DNA of 64,000 bases from JANLQX01 sp031406385. Lineage in GTDB: Bacteria > Actinomycetota > Acidimicrobiia > Acidimicrobiales > JANYDT01. Positions 34,531 through 43,203 of the stretch are shown here, in pieces. Location: contig JANOHI010000012.1 of assembly GCA_031406385.1 (NCBI GenBank), positions 1-64,000 on the forward strand, written 5' to 3'. The translations under genes and the position numbers were made by a program. The notes below the pieces were generated by a model. That model was not told the DNA's origin. It worked only from the letters and a program-made list of their open reading frames with translations, and ran no database searches. Each line of letters begins with the position of its first letter. The stretch's first letter is position 1.

Positions 34531-35627
34531 CGGTACTGGCCTGCGTGAGCAATCCCGTCATCGCGCATCTTCTCCCGGCGAGCGGGGTCTGCGGCCACGG
34601 CGTTCATTGCGTCAACCCACGCGTCGACCGATCCGGGCGTCACAAGGAGCCCCGCAGCTCCGACCACGTCGGGCAGTGCTCCGCTGTTCGATGCAATCAC
34701 CGGCACGCCGCAGGCCATGGCTTCGACGGCGACGCGCCCGAACTGTTCCACCCAGGACGGGGTGTCGAGCGAGGGGACAACGAGAACGTCGAACGAGCGG
34801 TAGACCTCGGCGACCTCATCGGGTGGACAGAACCCGTGCACCGTGACTCGGGCCTCAAGACCGAGACGAACGATTTGGTCCTGGAGCGAAGGCGTCATGG
34901 GACCGTCGCCGACGATCGTGAGTTGTGCATCCTCGAGACGAGACATCGCCTCTATCACGATGTGCACACCCTTGTGCTGTTCGAGCCTGCCGACGTAGCC
35001 GAACATGATCGATGAGCCAGAGGACCGCCCGCGCGTCGACGGGTGAAACCGGTCGACGTCGACACCGAGGCCGAGCAGACAGACTTCGCCGCGAAGACCG
35101 CGTTTGACGAACAACTCGCCGGCACGCACATTGCACACATGGACACCATCGGCTCGACGCAAGGCCAAGCTCTCGATCCAGCGGAACGGCATCGGAAACC
35201 TCTTGTCCAAATTCTGTGCCCCGTAAAACACCAGCTTCGCCTTCGACCGTGTGACTGCCATTAACATCATGATTTCGAGGGCGGCAAGGCTGGCCGGCTC
35301 TTCGTGGACATCGACGAGATCGGGATGCCGACGCAACTCGCGCAGAAGCGGCAGCGGGTTGTACACAAAGACATAGGGGTGACGGCCGACAGTTCGAGCC
35401 GGAACAACGAACACCGCATCCTCTTTGGCCTCGAGCGCCACGTCGCGTCCGCCTTCGTTCCACCGGCGCGGCGCAATGGTGTTCAGATCAATACCGCGGC
35501 CGCGCAACTGGCGGTCACGTTCCCGCCAGGCTCCGACCACTGCGGAGTGGTAGATCCGCAGCACTCGAGTGGCGCGATCCGTCGAAGCATTCGTCACAGC
35601 GCAGGCAAATGACGGTTGTGTTCTCAT
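34383..35627 (-). CDS. Glycosyltransferase family 4
   Basis: From ATG 35627 the product is 414 aa. GT4 elements are LGLGVDVDRFHPS, MFGYVGRLEQHKGVHIVIEAM and SLDTPSWVEQFGRVAVEAMACGVPVIASNSGALPDVV. The N-terminal acceptor domain includes VFVYNPLPLLRELRRHPDLVDVHEEPASL. Residues after EFYETVLA lie inside the overlap with the triple-GT gene and look like read-through tail. It is the first gene of the minus-strand glycosyltransferase operon, divergent from the polymerase gene at 35654. Confidence 0.84.
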   Translation of the reverse strand: MRTQPSFACAVTNASTDRATRVLRIYHSAVVGAWRERDRQLRGRGIDLNTIAPRRWNEGGRDVALEAKEDAVFVVPARTVGRHPYVFVYNPLPLLRELRRHPDLVDVHEEPASLAALEIMMLMAVTRSKAKLVFYGAQNLDKRFPMPFRWIESLALRRADGVHVCNVRAGELFVKRGLRGEVCLLGLGVDVDRFHPSTRGRSSGSSIMFGYVGRLEQHKGVHIVIEAMSRLEDAQLTIVGDGPMTPSLQDQIVRLGLEARVTVHGFCPPDEVAEVYRSFDVLVVPSLDTPSWVEQFGRVAVEAMACGVPVIASNSGALPDVVGAAGLLVTPGSVDAWVDAMNAVAADPARREKMRDDGIAHAGQYRWSEIARRQLEFYETVLASRHDPVTSSSLPTKALSIFRRACVRCRVGCG

Positions 35628-35653
35628 GAAAAGACCTGTGGCGTTGCCAGTCG

Positions 35654-37108
35654 ATGAGTCGAGGACGCAAGAATCAGCCTCGGCTTCTCCCTGCCCGAGT
35701 GACGGACCCCCTTCGCTACAGTAGTGGCGTGCTCGCTGGTGCCCTATCCGGATGGAACCGGACCAACCAGTGGCGCATTCGTCGGGCAGGCACACTCGCC
35801 GCAGCGATTGTGGCGCTGCAAGTCACGGTCGGTTGGTTGCTCTCCAACGACATGAATGCGGCGATCGCCGCTTCGGTTCTCATTCCCGCAGTTGCCGTGC
35901 TCGTCATTCGTCCGCAGTGGTTGTGGATTACTGCCTTCCCGGCGAACTTTCTTTACTGGCGTGTCGGCCCGACACGCATCGACCTCAGCCTTGCGGACGT
36001 TACCCTCGTCCTGGCCGCTATCGCCGCGCTCCCGTCCGTCCCCTGGCGGTCCCCGATGTTGCACCGGATCGAACGGCTCTACGCCGCGTACCTGGGGATC
36101 ATGTCGATCGCGTTCTTCGCTGTGCCGGAGCGCGAGACCCTAATTTCGTTGATGCAGCGAAGCTCAATTTTTCTGGGTGCGGTTCTCATCGGGGCCGCAG
36201 TTGGCAACCGCGGCAAGGCGAAGGCCGCGCTGGCCGCGCTGCTCCTCGGTTCGAGTGCTGTCGCAATCGAAGCAGTACGCCGCTCCGTTCAGTCTGATTT
36301 CGAGCCCGCCTATCCGTTCGGAATCCAAAAGAACGCGGCCGGCGCCATAATTGGTATGAGCATTATCGTGTCGTTGGCGGCATTCACCATCTTCCGTCGC
36401 ACAGCGACCAACCGAGTAGCCATCGGACTCTGCCAATTGCTTCTGATCTGCGGGCTCCTCGCTACAGGAGCACGAGGTGCCGCCGTCGCCCTTCTGGCAA
36501 CGCTCCTCGTCGCCGTGTTGCGCAATGAGCCAGGCGCTCGTCGGCCGATCGCTATTGCAGTCCTCGGATGTGTCACCGTCGTGGCCATGGCAACCATAAG
36601 ATCGGTGGACTCGGAAAAGACGAACGATCGCTTCTCCAGTGGCAATAGCCGCTTGATCACGTACGAAGCGGCAATCAAGCTGTGGCAACAGGAGAAGCTC
36701 ACCGGTATCGGGATCAAGTACTGGCGAAATCCGGCATATGCCGACAACACGGGCTTCGGCGAGCCCCACAACGTCTTCGTCTCATCGCTGACCGAGACTG
36801 GCGTGGTCGGACTCGTTGCGATCCTCCTGCTGATGGGCGGCACGCTCTTGATCGCGATGCGTCCACGAACCCCGCTCCATCGAATGGCATTCTTGCTCAT
36901 CGTGTACCGACTTGTTGAGAGTCAGTTCGGGATCCTCTGGGTTGCCGTCGGAGGGTCCCTTCCCTGGCTTGTTCTCGGTGCGGCGATCGGCGCAGCGTAT
37001 GCCGATACCGATCGACAACGCCTCGCGGCGGAGTCGGAAACAGTTTCAACAAACGTGCTGCGCCCGCGAATCTACCGACCGCGCACCCTGCCAACTGCGG
37101 CGAGATAA
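35654..37108 (+). CDS. O-antigen ligase/polymerase-like membrane protein (Wzy type)
   Basis: The product is up to 484 aa, with about 10-12 hydrophobic segments (for example GTLAAAIVALQVTVGWLLSN, AAIAASVLIPAVAVLVI, VGLVAILLLMGGTLLIAM). A periplasmic loop carries the family signature region LITYEAAIKLWQQEKLTGIGIKYWRNP then GEPHNVFVSSLTETGVVGL, where the PHN motif is typical of Wzy/WaaL. It should polymerise or ligate glycan repeat units at the outer face of the membrane. A GTG at 35729 is an alternative start. Confidence 0.82.
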   Translation: MSRGRKNQPRLLPARVTDPLRYSSGVLAGALSGWNRTNQWRIRRAGTLAAAIVALQVTVGWLLSNDMNAAIAASVLIPAVAVLVIRPQWLWITAFPANFLYWRVGPTRIDLSLADVTLVLAAIAALPSVPWRSPMLHRIERLYAAYLGIMSIAFFAVPERETLISLMQRSSIFLGAVLIGAAVGNRGKAKAALAALLLGSSAVAIEAVRRSVQSDFEPAYPFGIQKNAAGAIIGMSIIVSLAAFTIFRRTATNRVAIGLCQLLLICGLLATGARGAAVALLATLLVAVLRNEPGARRPIAIAVLGCVTVVAMATIRSVDSEKTNDRFSSGNSRLITYEAAIKLWQQEKLTGIGIKYWRNPAYADNTGFGEPHNVFVSSLTETGVVGLVAILLLMGGTLLIAMRPRTPLHRMAFLLIVYRLVESQFGILWVAVGGSLPWLVLGAAIGAAYADTDRQRLAAESETVSTNVLRPRIYRPRTLPTAAR

Positions 37109-38262
37109 GCCTCTCGAAAGGCAGACGAACCTCCGTGGGGTTGGGGAGCGGGGAGAGCGATCAGTTCGGTGGTCGAAGGAAACCGTCGCCGCCATGGGTG
37201 CCCCGAATCCGTTCGGAACACACCGACTTCCGTCTTCACGCGACCGACAAGTTGTCGAACGGATTCACGGGAGTTTGCTCTGGTCGCGCCACAGAGCAAG
37301 TGACCGGTGAGCGAACCGCCATGCCAACGCTCGGGCGGACGGACTCGGTCGAGGCCGGCAACGACATCTGGCCAACGCCCCCGACCGCACATCGACGCTT
37401 CCAGGCGCTGGTCCCACGGCACCACGCCGAGAGCCCGGCGGACCTTGCCGAGCATGACGCCGACGGGTAATCCGATTCGTTGTTGGTGCGCCCGCCGCAC
37501 AACCTCGTCGAAGTCCATCGCCGGAATCGCACCGGCGAGGCTGAGGTCGCGCATCCACGAAAGCTTTTGCCCGCCGGCAAGACATGCATGGAGCGCGAGG
37601 TGGAGGAAGGTATCGACCGGGTCGAGCGTCGGCACATCAATCCGGGGGAGGAGATGAGCCCTGACTCGACGCTCCAGTGCCGCACCATCGCTGAACGCGA
37701 ATTGCGAACGAAGGGTCGAGTCGTAGAGAAGGCTCCAGTGAAGGTCGACAACGACGCGCGTTGAGAGAGCGAAGTTGAGCTCACCCTTCAACTCGTGCAG
37801 GACAAGCTCCCAATCCGTTTCCAGCCCAGAACCGCCGAGGTTCTCGATCGCCTCTACCGCGGTAGTGAAATCAGCACGTTCGACAAGGACGTCGAGATCG
37901 GCGTAGCTACGCAAGTCGTTGCGTCGGTAGAGACGCTCGGACAGCACAGGGCCCTTCAGCGTCAGCCATCGAACCCCGGCGCCATCGAGCACCTTCGCAA
38001 GTCGAGCCAACTCGAGGATCATCACGAGGTGGTGCATCTTCCAGAACTCGTAGATCGACCGGAGCTGTTCTCGTAACGACTCCGGAATGTCCGCGTCGAC
38101 GAGGCCCAGGTGCACGGCCATCGAGATGCCGTGATGGCTGGCCGCTTCAGCCACGTGTTGCAGACTGCCCCGTGCGTCGTCAACCAGTTCGGAGGGGACG
38201 GGCTCGCCATCGCTCATCGTGCACGCGACGAGCAGACGGCCGAGGGCGCGTGCTTCACCCAT
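37072..38262 (-). CDS. Nucleotidyltransferase family protein (RiPP/EPS-associated)
   Basis: The 396-aa paralogue of the protein at 5321-6547 has LTLKGPVLSERLYRRNDLRSYADLDVLVE, VVDLHWSLLYD and FLHLALHACLAGGQKLSWMRDLSL at matching positions. The family (NTP_transf_5 type) accompanies lasso and exopolysaccharide loci. Here it is inside the glycan locus, coupled by an 8-bp overlap to a GT4 gene and convergent with the polymerase gene (37-bp 3' overlap). It may belong functionally with the second, dispersed RiPP set. Confidence 0.78.
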   Translation of the reverse strand: MGEARALGRLLVACTMSDGEPVPSELVDDARGSLQHVAEAASHHGISMAVHLGLVDADIPESLREQLRSIYEFWKMHHLVMILELARLAKVLDGAGVRWLTLKGPVLSERLYRRNDLRSYADLDVLVERADFTTAVEAIENLGGSGLETDWELVLHELKGELNFALSTRVVVDLHWSLLYDSTLRSQFAFSDGAALERRVRAHLLPRIDVPTLDPVDTFLHLALHACLAGGQKLSWMRDLSLAGAIPAMDFDEVVRRAHQQRIGLPVGVMLGKVRRALGVVPWDQRLEASMCGRGRWPDVVAGLDRVRPPERWHGGSLTGHLLCGATRANSRESVRQLVGRVKTEVGVFRTDSGHPWRRRFPSTTELIALPAPQPHGGSSAFREAYLAAVGRVRGR

Positions 38263-39301
38263 GCGAAGCCAACTCCGACTCGATCAGCGCGACGTAGGAA
38301 TTGGCGACCGTGGCGAAGTCGTATCGCTCGATTTGTCTCAGGCCGTGCGTCTCGAGAGTCGCTCGGAGGTCATCGTCGACAAGCAGTTCGACCAATGCCC
38401 GACCGAGCTCCTTGTCGGATGCAAGCCGTCCGAGGCGGCCGTCTTCGAGGACTTCACGTGACCCTTGGTTCGGCGTGGCGACGACGGCTGTGCCGCTGAG
38501 AAGCGCCTCGATGTAGGGAACGCCGAAACCCTCGTACGTGCTCGGCAGACAGAACACCCACGCGCGTCGGTACCGATCCGCGAGCTCAGCATCGTCGATC
38601 CGCCCGAGTACCGAGACCCCTGGCGATTCCGGAGCGTCGGTGCACACCATCCACAGCTGGGCGTCGGGGACACGAGGACGCACGTAGTTCGTGAACGTCT
38701 CCACCAGAAGCCGCCCACGTTTGCGGCTGTCGTAGGTTCCGACGAACAGAATCGTCGGAACCGCTTCCTTCTCCTGCGGCCGATCGCCAGCACCACCGAC
38801 GCCGAACAGCGAGGTGTCAACGCCGTTGGGGATCACCCGATGAAGCCAGGGGTAGAACCGTATCGAGTTCTTCGAAACCCCGACGACGATGGGCGTGCGA
38901 ACCGACGAGACGGCCTCGGTGACGCCGAGCGCAAACATGCGCAGCCGACCGAGCCACGTTGACTGGTACCGGGCCTCGTCAAAGCACGAGCCGTGCATCG
39001 TCCGAATGTGCACCGGAACGGCATGGCGCCGCACGAAGTGGTCGTCACCTTGCGCAATGAGGGCGTCGAACCCGCTGAGGTCGATACGTCGCATCGCGAG
39101 CCCCCACCGGAAGCTCCGCATCCGGCCGTGCTGCTCGAGCTGCCGATGTTCGTACAACGCGTCAACAGTCTTCGCCGCCGGGCTGAACATCGTGACGTCA
39201 TGGCCGGCGGACAGAAGGGCGTTCGCCAGCCGGTGGGCCATCCACCCGACGCCGATCTTGCTGCTCGATGGGAGGTAGAGCGAGGTCATCGCGATCTTCA
39301 T
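38255..39301 (-). CDS. Glycosyltransferase family 4
   Basis: The 348-aa GT-B enzyme has MKIAMTSLYLPSSSKIGVGWMAHRLANALL, VIPNGVDTSLFGV, TILFVGTYDSRKRGRLLVETF and STYEGFGVPYIEALLSGTAVVATPN. It lies between the nucleotidyltransferase gene and the second Wzz/kinase gene in a minus-strand operon that begins near 43046. Confidence 0.86.
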   Translation of the reverse strand: MKIAMTSLYLPSSSKIGVGWMAHRLANALLSAGHDVTMFSPAAKTVDALYEHRQLEQHGRMRSFRWGLAMRRIDLSGFDALIAQGDDHFVRRHAVPVHIRTMHGSCFDEARYQSTWLGRLRMFALGVTEAVSSVRTPIVVGVSKNSIRFYPWLHRVIPNGVDTSLFGVGGAGDRPQEKEAVPTILFVGTYDSRKRGRLLVETFTNYVRPRVPDAQLWMVCTDAPESPGVSVLGRIDDAELADRYRRAWVFCLPSTYEGFGVPYIEALLSGTAVVATPNQGSREVLEDGRLGRLASDKELGRALVELLVDDDLRATLETHGLRQIERYDFATVANSYVALIESELASHG

Positions 39302-39314
39302 CGGTCGTGTGCCG

Positions 39315-41123
39315 TCACTGCGTGGTCAGAGCGGCGCTCTCCGTCGCCGGGTCGCCACCTGGTTCCGACTTCGATGCATCCGGGCGAACCATCGAGGTCG
39401 CTGCAGGATGGCGAGAGGGTGCGCGTGCGACGCCTCGCACGGGTTGCTTCTCGCTCTCGCATCGAGTGACAACGACGCCGATTGGTGAAGCACCGGCGAG
39501 GCGGAGTTGTTTGACCGCTCGCTCGGCGTCCGCCGCTCGCGTCACGTTTCGAGACAGCACAACAAGCGTTGCGTCGGCGAGCGACGCAACGACCGCGCCA
39601 TCGGCCGTCGACATCGGGGCACAGTCGAACACCACGATGTCGGCCATCGAGGCCAGTTGCGAGACCAGTGAAACGGCATCGGGCGAGGAGAGGCGCTCCG
39701 CGCTGGCCACCGCTGTTCGAGACGCCGGGAGAAGGCGCAATCGGGCGACTGTCGGCGAGCGGAGGAGGTAGGAACCGACCACGTCCTCCGCGTCGTCCTC
39801 AGGCGTCGCATCCTCGCCAAGCTCGAGGAGGTTCCGAACTCGAAGACTCTTCGCCGCCGAACCCAGTTCGAGAACGTCCGCCCGCTCGCTGAACTGCTCG
39901 CGGCGCTTGAGCTCGGTCCAGTCGCCCAGCAACTCATGGAGCCCTGGCTGATCAACGATGCTGAACCAGCGGCCGAGGTCCGAGCCGCGGATGTCGGCCG
40001 ACACCAGGATGGTCCGAAGACCCGAGCCGGCGAATGCCGCCGCCAGATTGGCGGCAACCGCGGTCTTATCGCCGCCGGCATCGGGGCTCGTGATCGCCAG
40101 TGTCGCCAACCGGTGATCGGCACGCTGAAACAGGACCGCAGTACGGAGCTTGCGAAAGGCTTCTGCTCCCGCACCAGTGGGATCGTGGAGAACGAGGAGG
40201 CGACGCTGGTGGGCGCGGCGGCGACGCCGATCACTTCGTCGAAGACGGCTCCGCGGCGTCAGGCGCGGAAGCTCACCGAGGACCGGCAAACCGATGAGCT
40301 CCTCGGCCTGTTCAACGCTGCGCAGCCGACCATCGAGCAACGTCCGAAGGGCAACGAGTCCGGCGCCTAGCACGAATCCGATCGACGCCCCGAGCAGCCC
40401 ACGGCGCACCGGCGACGGGCTCGCATCGCGCGTCACGGTGCCCGCATCGAGGATCACCATCGGCCGACGCTGCACGGCAATCTGGTTCAGCAGCCGCTGC
40501 TGACTGGCGAACAGTGCGGTGTATTGCGCCAACGCCGTGGACTGCTGCGCAGTAAACAGCGACGTGTCTCGGCCGTTGGTGGTGGCGTCGAGGAGGCGCT
40601 GATTGATCTTCTCGAGCCGCGTTTCGAGGCTGGTGATCTGCGTGTCGAGCTCGACCGAGCGTTCCCGAAGGCTTCGGGAAATGTCGTTGTACTTCGAACC
40701 CTCGAACACCGAGGCCACGGTGGTCACGCGGGCGAACGCCTGTTGGGGGTTGACGCTTTGCGAACGGAGATTGATCAGTCCGCTCCGAACATCGACGGAA
40801 GCCCTGACCGATCTCCGCAGACCGTCGACCGTCTCGCCGGGCAGCTCCTTGACCACCGTCGAGAGGAATTCACTCCCTCCGAGCACCAGGGTCTGGCGCC
40901 GCAGGAACGGCTCGGTCAGTCCAGAGGTCGGGTCGGCGACGCTTGGATCAGCGGTCGTGCTGCGGACGTCGTACACCAGCGAAGCCGTGGCGACATACGG
41001 AGGATCGGGAGCGCGGGACGCGAAATATGCCGCAGCTACAGCGACGGTGAGCACGGACTGCACGAGGATCCATCCGTGGCGTCGGAGGACGGCGAGCAGC
41101 TTGAGTAACTGTTCTTGATCCAT
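39315..41123 (-). CDS. Wzz-type regulator with BY-kinase-like ATPase, no tyrosine tail
   Basis: The product is 602 aa from ATG 41123, whose A is shared with the upstream stop (TGATG). It has an N-terminal helix, a Wzz coiled-coil domain, a second helix, and a cytosolic P-loop domain with ITSPDAGGDKTAVAANLAAAF (about 343-363) and a DIVVFDCAPMSTADG motif. Unlike the protein at 27792-29438 its C-terminus lacks a tyrosine cluster and is Pro/Ser/Ala-rich. It may regulate chain length without autophosphorylation or pair with the first kinase. Confidence 0.82.
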   Translation of the reverse strand: MDQEQLLKLLAVLRRHGWILVQSVLTVAVAAAYFASRAPDPPYVATASLVYDVRSTTADPSVADPTSGLTEPFLRRQTLVLGGSEFLSTVVKELPGETVDGLRRSVRASVDVRSGLINLRSQSVNPQQAFARVTTVASVFEGSKYNDISRSLRERSVELDTQITSLETRLEKINQRLLDATTNGRDTSLFTAQQSTALAQYTALFASQQRLLNQIAVQRRPMVILDAGTVTRDASPSPVRRGLLGASIGFVLGAGLVALRTLLDGRLRSVEQAEELIGLPVLGELPRLTPRSRLRRSDRRRRRAHQRRLLVLHDPTGAGAEAFRKLRTAVLFQRADHRLATLAITSPDAGGDKTAVAANLAAAFAGSGLRTILVSADIRGSDLGRWFSIVDQPGLHELLGDWTELKRREQFSERADVLELGSAAKSLRVRNLLELGEDATPEDDAEDVVGSYLLRSPTVARLRLLPASRTAVASAERLSSPDAVSLVSQLASMADIVVFDCAPMSTADGAVVASLADATLVVLSRNVTRAADAERAVKQLRLAGASPIGVVVTRCESEKQPVRGVARAPSRHPAATSMVRPDASKSEPGGDPATESAALTTQ

Positions 41124-42553
41124 CAGCGACGTGCTTCCTCGACGAGCGGAGAGGGGAGAGTCACGGACTCCCACCGTTGGAACAGGTTAGGTGGTGACGG
41201 TCGCTCCTGATTCGCCTCGCCGATCCCGATGGCCAGCCAGCTGATCGCGCCGAGTTGAATGGCGAGGACCTGGAGAGGGAAATCGATCAGTGCGTGCACG
41301 CCTACGACGCCGAGCGCGACCTGCGAGGCGATGAGAAGGAGTGATGGTCGACCGCTCGACGATCGAAGGGCCCGAACGGCGCAGAACAAGGCGAACCCGG
41401 CGAACACTGCGCCCGGCAGACCCCATTCGAGGAGGAACTGGAGTGGGTCGTTGTGGGCGTTCATCCACATTCCCGTCGGATTTCCGGGTCTCCATGGGGT
41501 CACGATCCAGCGGCGAAAGACGCCGGGGTCGCGGTATCCGATCTCGGTCGGGAAGACGATCTTGAAGCCTCCCGGTCCCACGCCACCAGAAGCGTCTCGC
41601 CAGATCGAGGCAGCGACGCGCCACACGGCGAACCGAGCTGACACGCCGTCCGGTTCCGCGGCTGCAGCCCGCCACCGTTCCAGGTTGGCCAGAAACGCCG
41701 CAAACCCAATGAGCGCGATGGCGAGGACGCCGGCACGGTCAGTCGTCCTCGTCGGCACCGGGCCAGCCCTTCGGCGGAGCCTCGCCCCGAAAACGATGGC
41801 GAGAAGGGCGCTCAGCACGATGCCCGCCTTCGAAACGTGGAAGACGCAACCGAAGGTCGTCGCCGCAACCAGACCCATGGCAACCCGTCGCTTCACCCCG
41901 GTCGAGGAAAGCGCGAGCACGATGCCCGCCGGCAGACAGAGGTTGAGGTACGCCGCAGCGTTGGCGTGGTAGGCGAACGGGCCGAAATGAGAACCCTCGC
42001 CCGGTAGCTGAGGGAAGGCGACCGGGCCGACGCCGAATCGGTCCAGGGTCCCGAAAAGGCCCAGCACGGCACCGTTGGCCGCCAACACCAAGACGAGGGC
42101 CCGGCGGAACTCGACGCGTTGGGAAAGATCGATCAGCACGGCGGCCCCCAGAGCGAGGAGTGTCAACGTCCGCAGAACCGCCACACTCGCGTTGCGGTCG
42201 ACACTGCCGGGCCATTCGGCGAGCAGTGGTTGCCGCTCGATGAGTCGCAGGGTCACCGGGTCATAGACGGTCCGAGCGTTCAGAGCGAGAAACCAACCCC
42301 ACGCCAGGGCGAGGGTGACCCCGACAAAGACGCCGAATGGCCCGCGAGGCCATCGTTGCCTGAGGAGAAGTGCGAGGACCCACAGCCCGAGGCTCACGCC
42401 CAGCCCGATCTCGATGAGTTTCGTCCGCGTTGGGGTGATGGGCGTCTGCAACCAGGGTGCCGTTGCGACCGTCGCGGCGAGGGCCGCGAACGACGCACCT
42501 TCGACCCAGCCCGCAACCCGAACACGAGCCGCCACGTCGGCAGACAGGTTCAT
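41123..42553 (-). CDS. O-antigen ligase family membrane protein
   Basis: The product is about 476 aa with some ten hydrophobic helices (ASFAALAATVATAPWL, LGVSLGLWVLALLL, GVFVGVTLALAWGWFLAL, GAVFAGFALFCAV). The large outer loop contains RFAVWRVAASIWRDASGGVGPGGF and MWMNAHNDPLQFLLEWGLPG, the HND-type signature of Wzy/WaaL ligases. It is the second such protein in the locus. It lies 1 bp after the B2 protease gene and is coupled by TGATG to the Wzz gene. Confidence 0.84.
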   Translation of the reverse strand: MNLSADVAARVRVAGWVEGASFAALAATVATAPWLQTPITPTRTKLIEIGLGVSLGLWVLALLLRQRWPRGPFGVFVGVTLALAWGWFLALNARTVYDPVTLRLIERQPLLAEWPGSVDRNASVAVLRTLTLLALGAAVLIDLSQRVEFRRALVLVLAANGAVLGLFGTLDRFGVGPVAFPQLPGEGSHFGPFAYHANAAAYLNLCLPAGIVLALSSTGVKRRVAMGLVAATTFGCVFHVSKAGIVLSALLAIVFGARLRRRAGPVPTRTTDRAGVLAIALIGFAAFLANLERWRAAAAEPDGVSARFAVWRVAASIWRDASGGVGPGGFKIVFPTEIGYRDPGVFRRWIVTPWRPGNPTGMWMNAHNDPLQFLLEWGLPGAVFAGFALFCAVRALRSSSGRPSLLLIASQVALGVVGVHALIDFPLQVLAIQLGAISWLAIGIGEANQERPSPPNLFQRWESVTLPSPLVEEARR

Positions 42554-42554
42554 G

Positions 42555-43046
42555 TCAGCCGAGCAGGGGCTGATCGAACGCGTGGAGCTGCGCCACGTGC
42601 TGGGGGTCTTCGTTGATGTCGGTTCCGGCCACCCGGACCCACGCATGTGCACCGAGACCTTCCTGCGTCGGGTCGACGCCGAGCAGCACCTGGGCGTCGA
42701 CGCCTCGGCGACGCAGAAGCGTCCAGAGGGTGAGTGATCGGGGCAGACAGACTACGTTTGCCGGAGCGAGCCGGGTGGCGAGGAGCACGCCCGTTCCGAT
42801 CCTTCGGGCGCGGTGAACGTCGTAGCGGTCCGACGGGTGGATCCTCCCGCGTCCGCCCAGCCGGACGGCGAGTTGACGTGCTGGGATCGTCCCTCGCCGG
42901 TGAAGCACGCGTTCGAACAGCGGGTTGAGGGCGAGGGCGGCGAGGAACGCGAGCTGGCTCCCCCGGGGCAGCGCGACGAAGCGACGGAGGCGTGAACGCA
43001 TCCTGGTCTGAGGGACCGAAGGGTCGGTCGACCCGACGTTTCTCAT
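42555..43046 (-). CDS. Lasso peptide B2 protease-like protein in the exopolysaccharide locus
   Basis: The protein (163 aa from 43046; starts at 43001 or 43097 are possible) is a McjB C-terminal-type cysteine protease. Its motifs are RRFVALPRGSQLAFLAALAL at the N-terminus, VVCLPRSLTLWTLLRRRG with the catalytic Cys, and LGAHAWVRV with the His followed by INED. No precursor or PqqD gene adjoins it. It may serve the 62-aa precursor at 21024, whose locus has no B2. It heads the minus-strand operon containing a ligase and a Wzz protein. Confidence 0.8.
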   Translation of the reverse strand: MRNVGSTDPSVPQTRMRSRLRRFVALPRGSQLAFLAALALNPLFERVLHRRGTIPARQLAVRLGGRGRIHPSDRYDVHRARRIGTGVLLATRLAPANVVCLPRSLTLWTLLRRRGVDAQVLLGVDPTQEGLGAHAWVRVAGTDINEDPQHVAQLHAFDQPLLG

Positions 43047-43169
43047 GCCCGGGCAACGGTAGTCGCCGGAATTCCGCCGGTACGATGGGCCGAGCATGAG
43101 TTCCCCTCAACGCATCGGGTACTCGCCGGTAGGAACCGAACCGCCTGTTCCTCGGCCGACCCCCCGCCG

Positions 43170-43203
43170 ATGACCGAGGGGCAACGATGACCGAGGGGCA
43201 ACG
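43170..43203 (+). repeat. 17-bp tandem duplication spanning the start codon of the DUF4012 gene
   Basis: ATGACCGAGGGGCAACG occurs twice back to back (43170-43186 and 43187-43203). The upstream copy encodes a six-codon frame (MTEGQR) whose TGA overlaps the real ATG at 43187. The duplication thus created a mini-cistron directly coupled to the gene. Confidence 0.85.
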
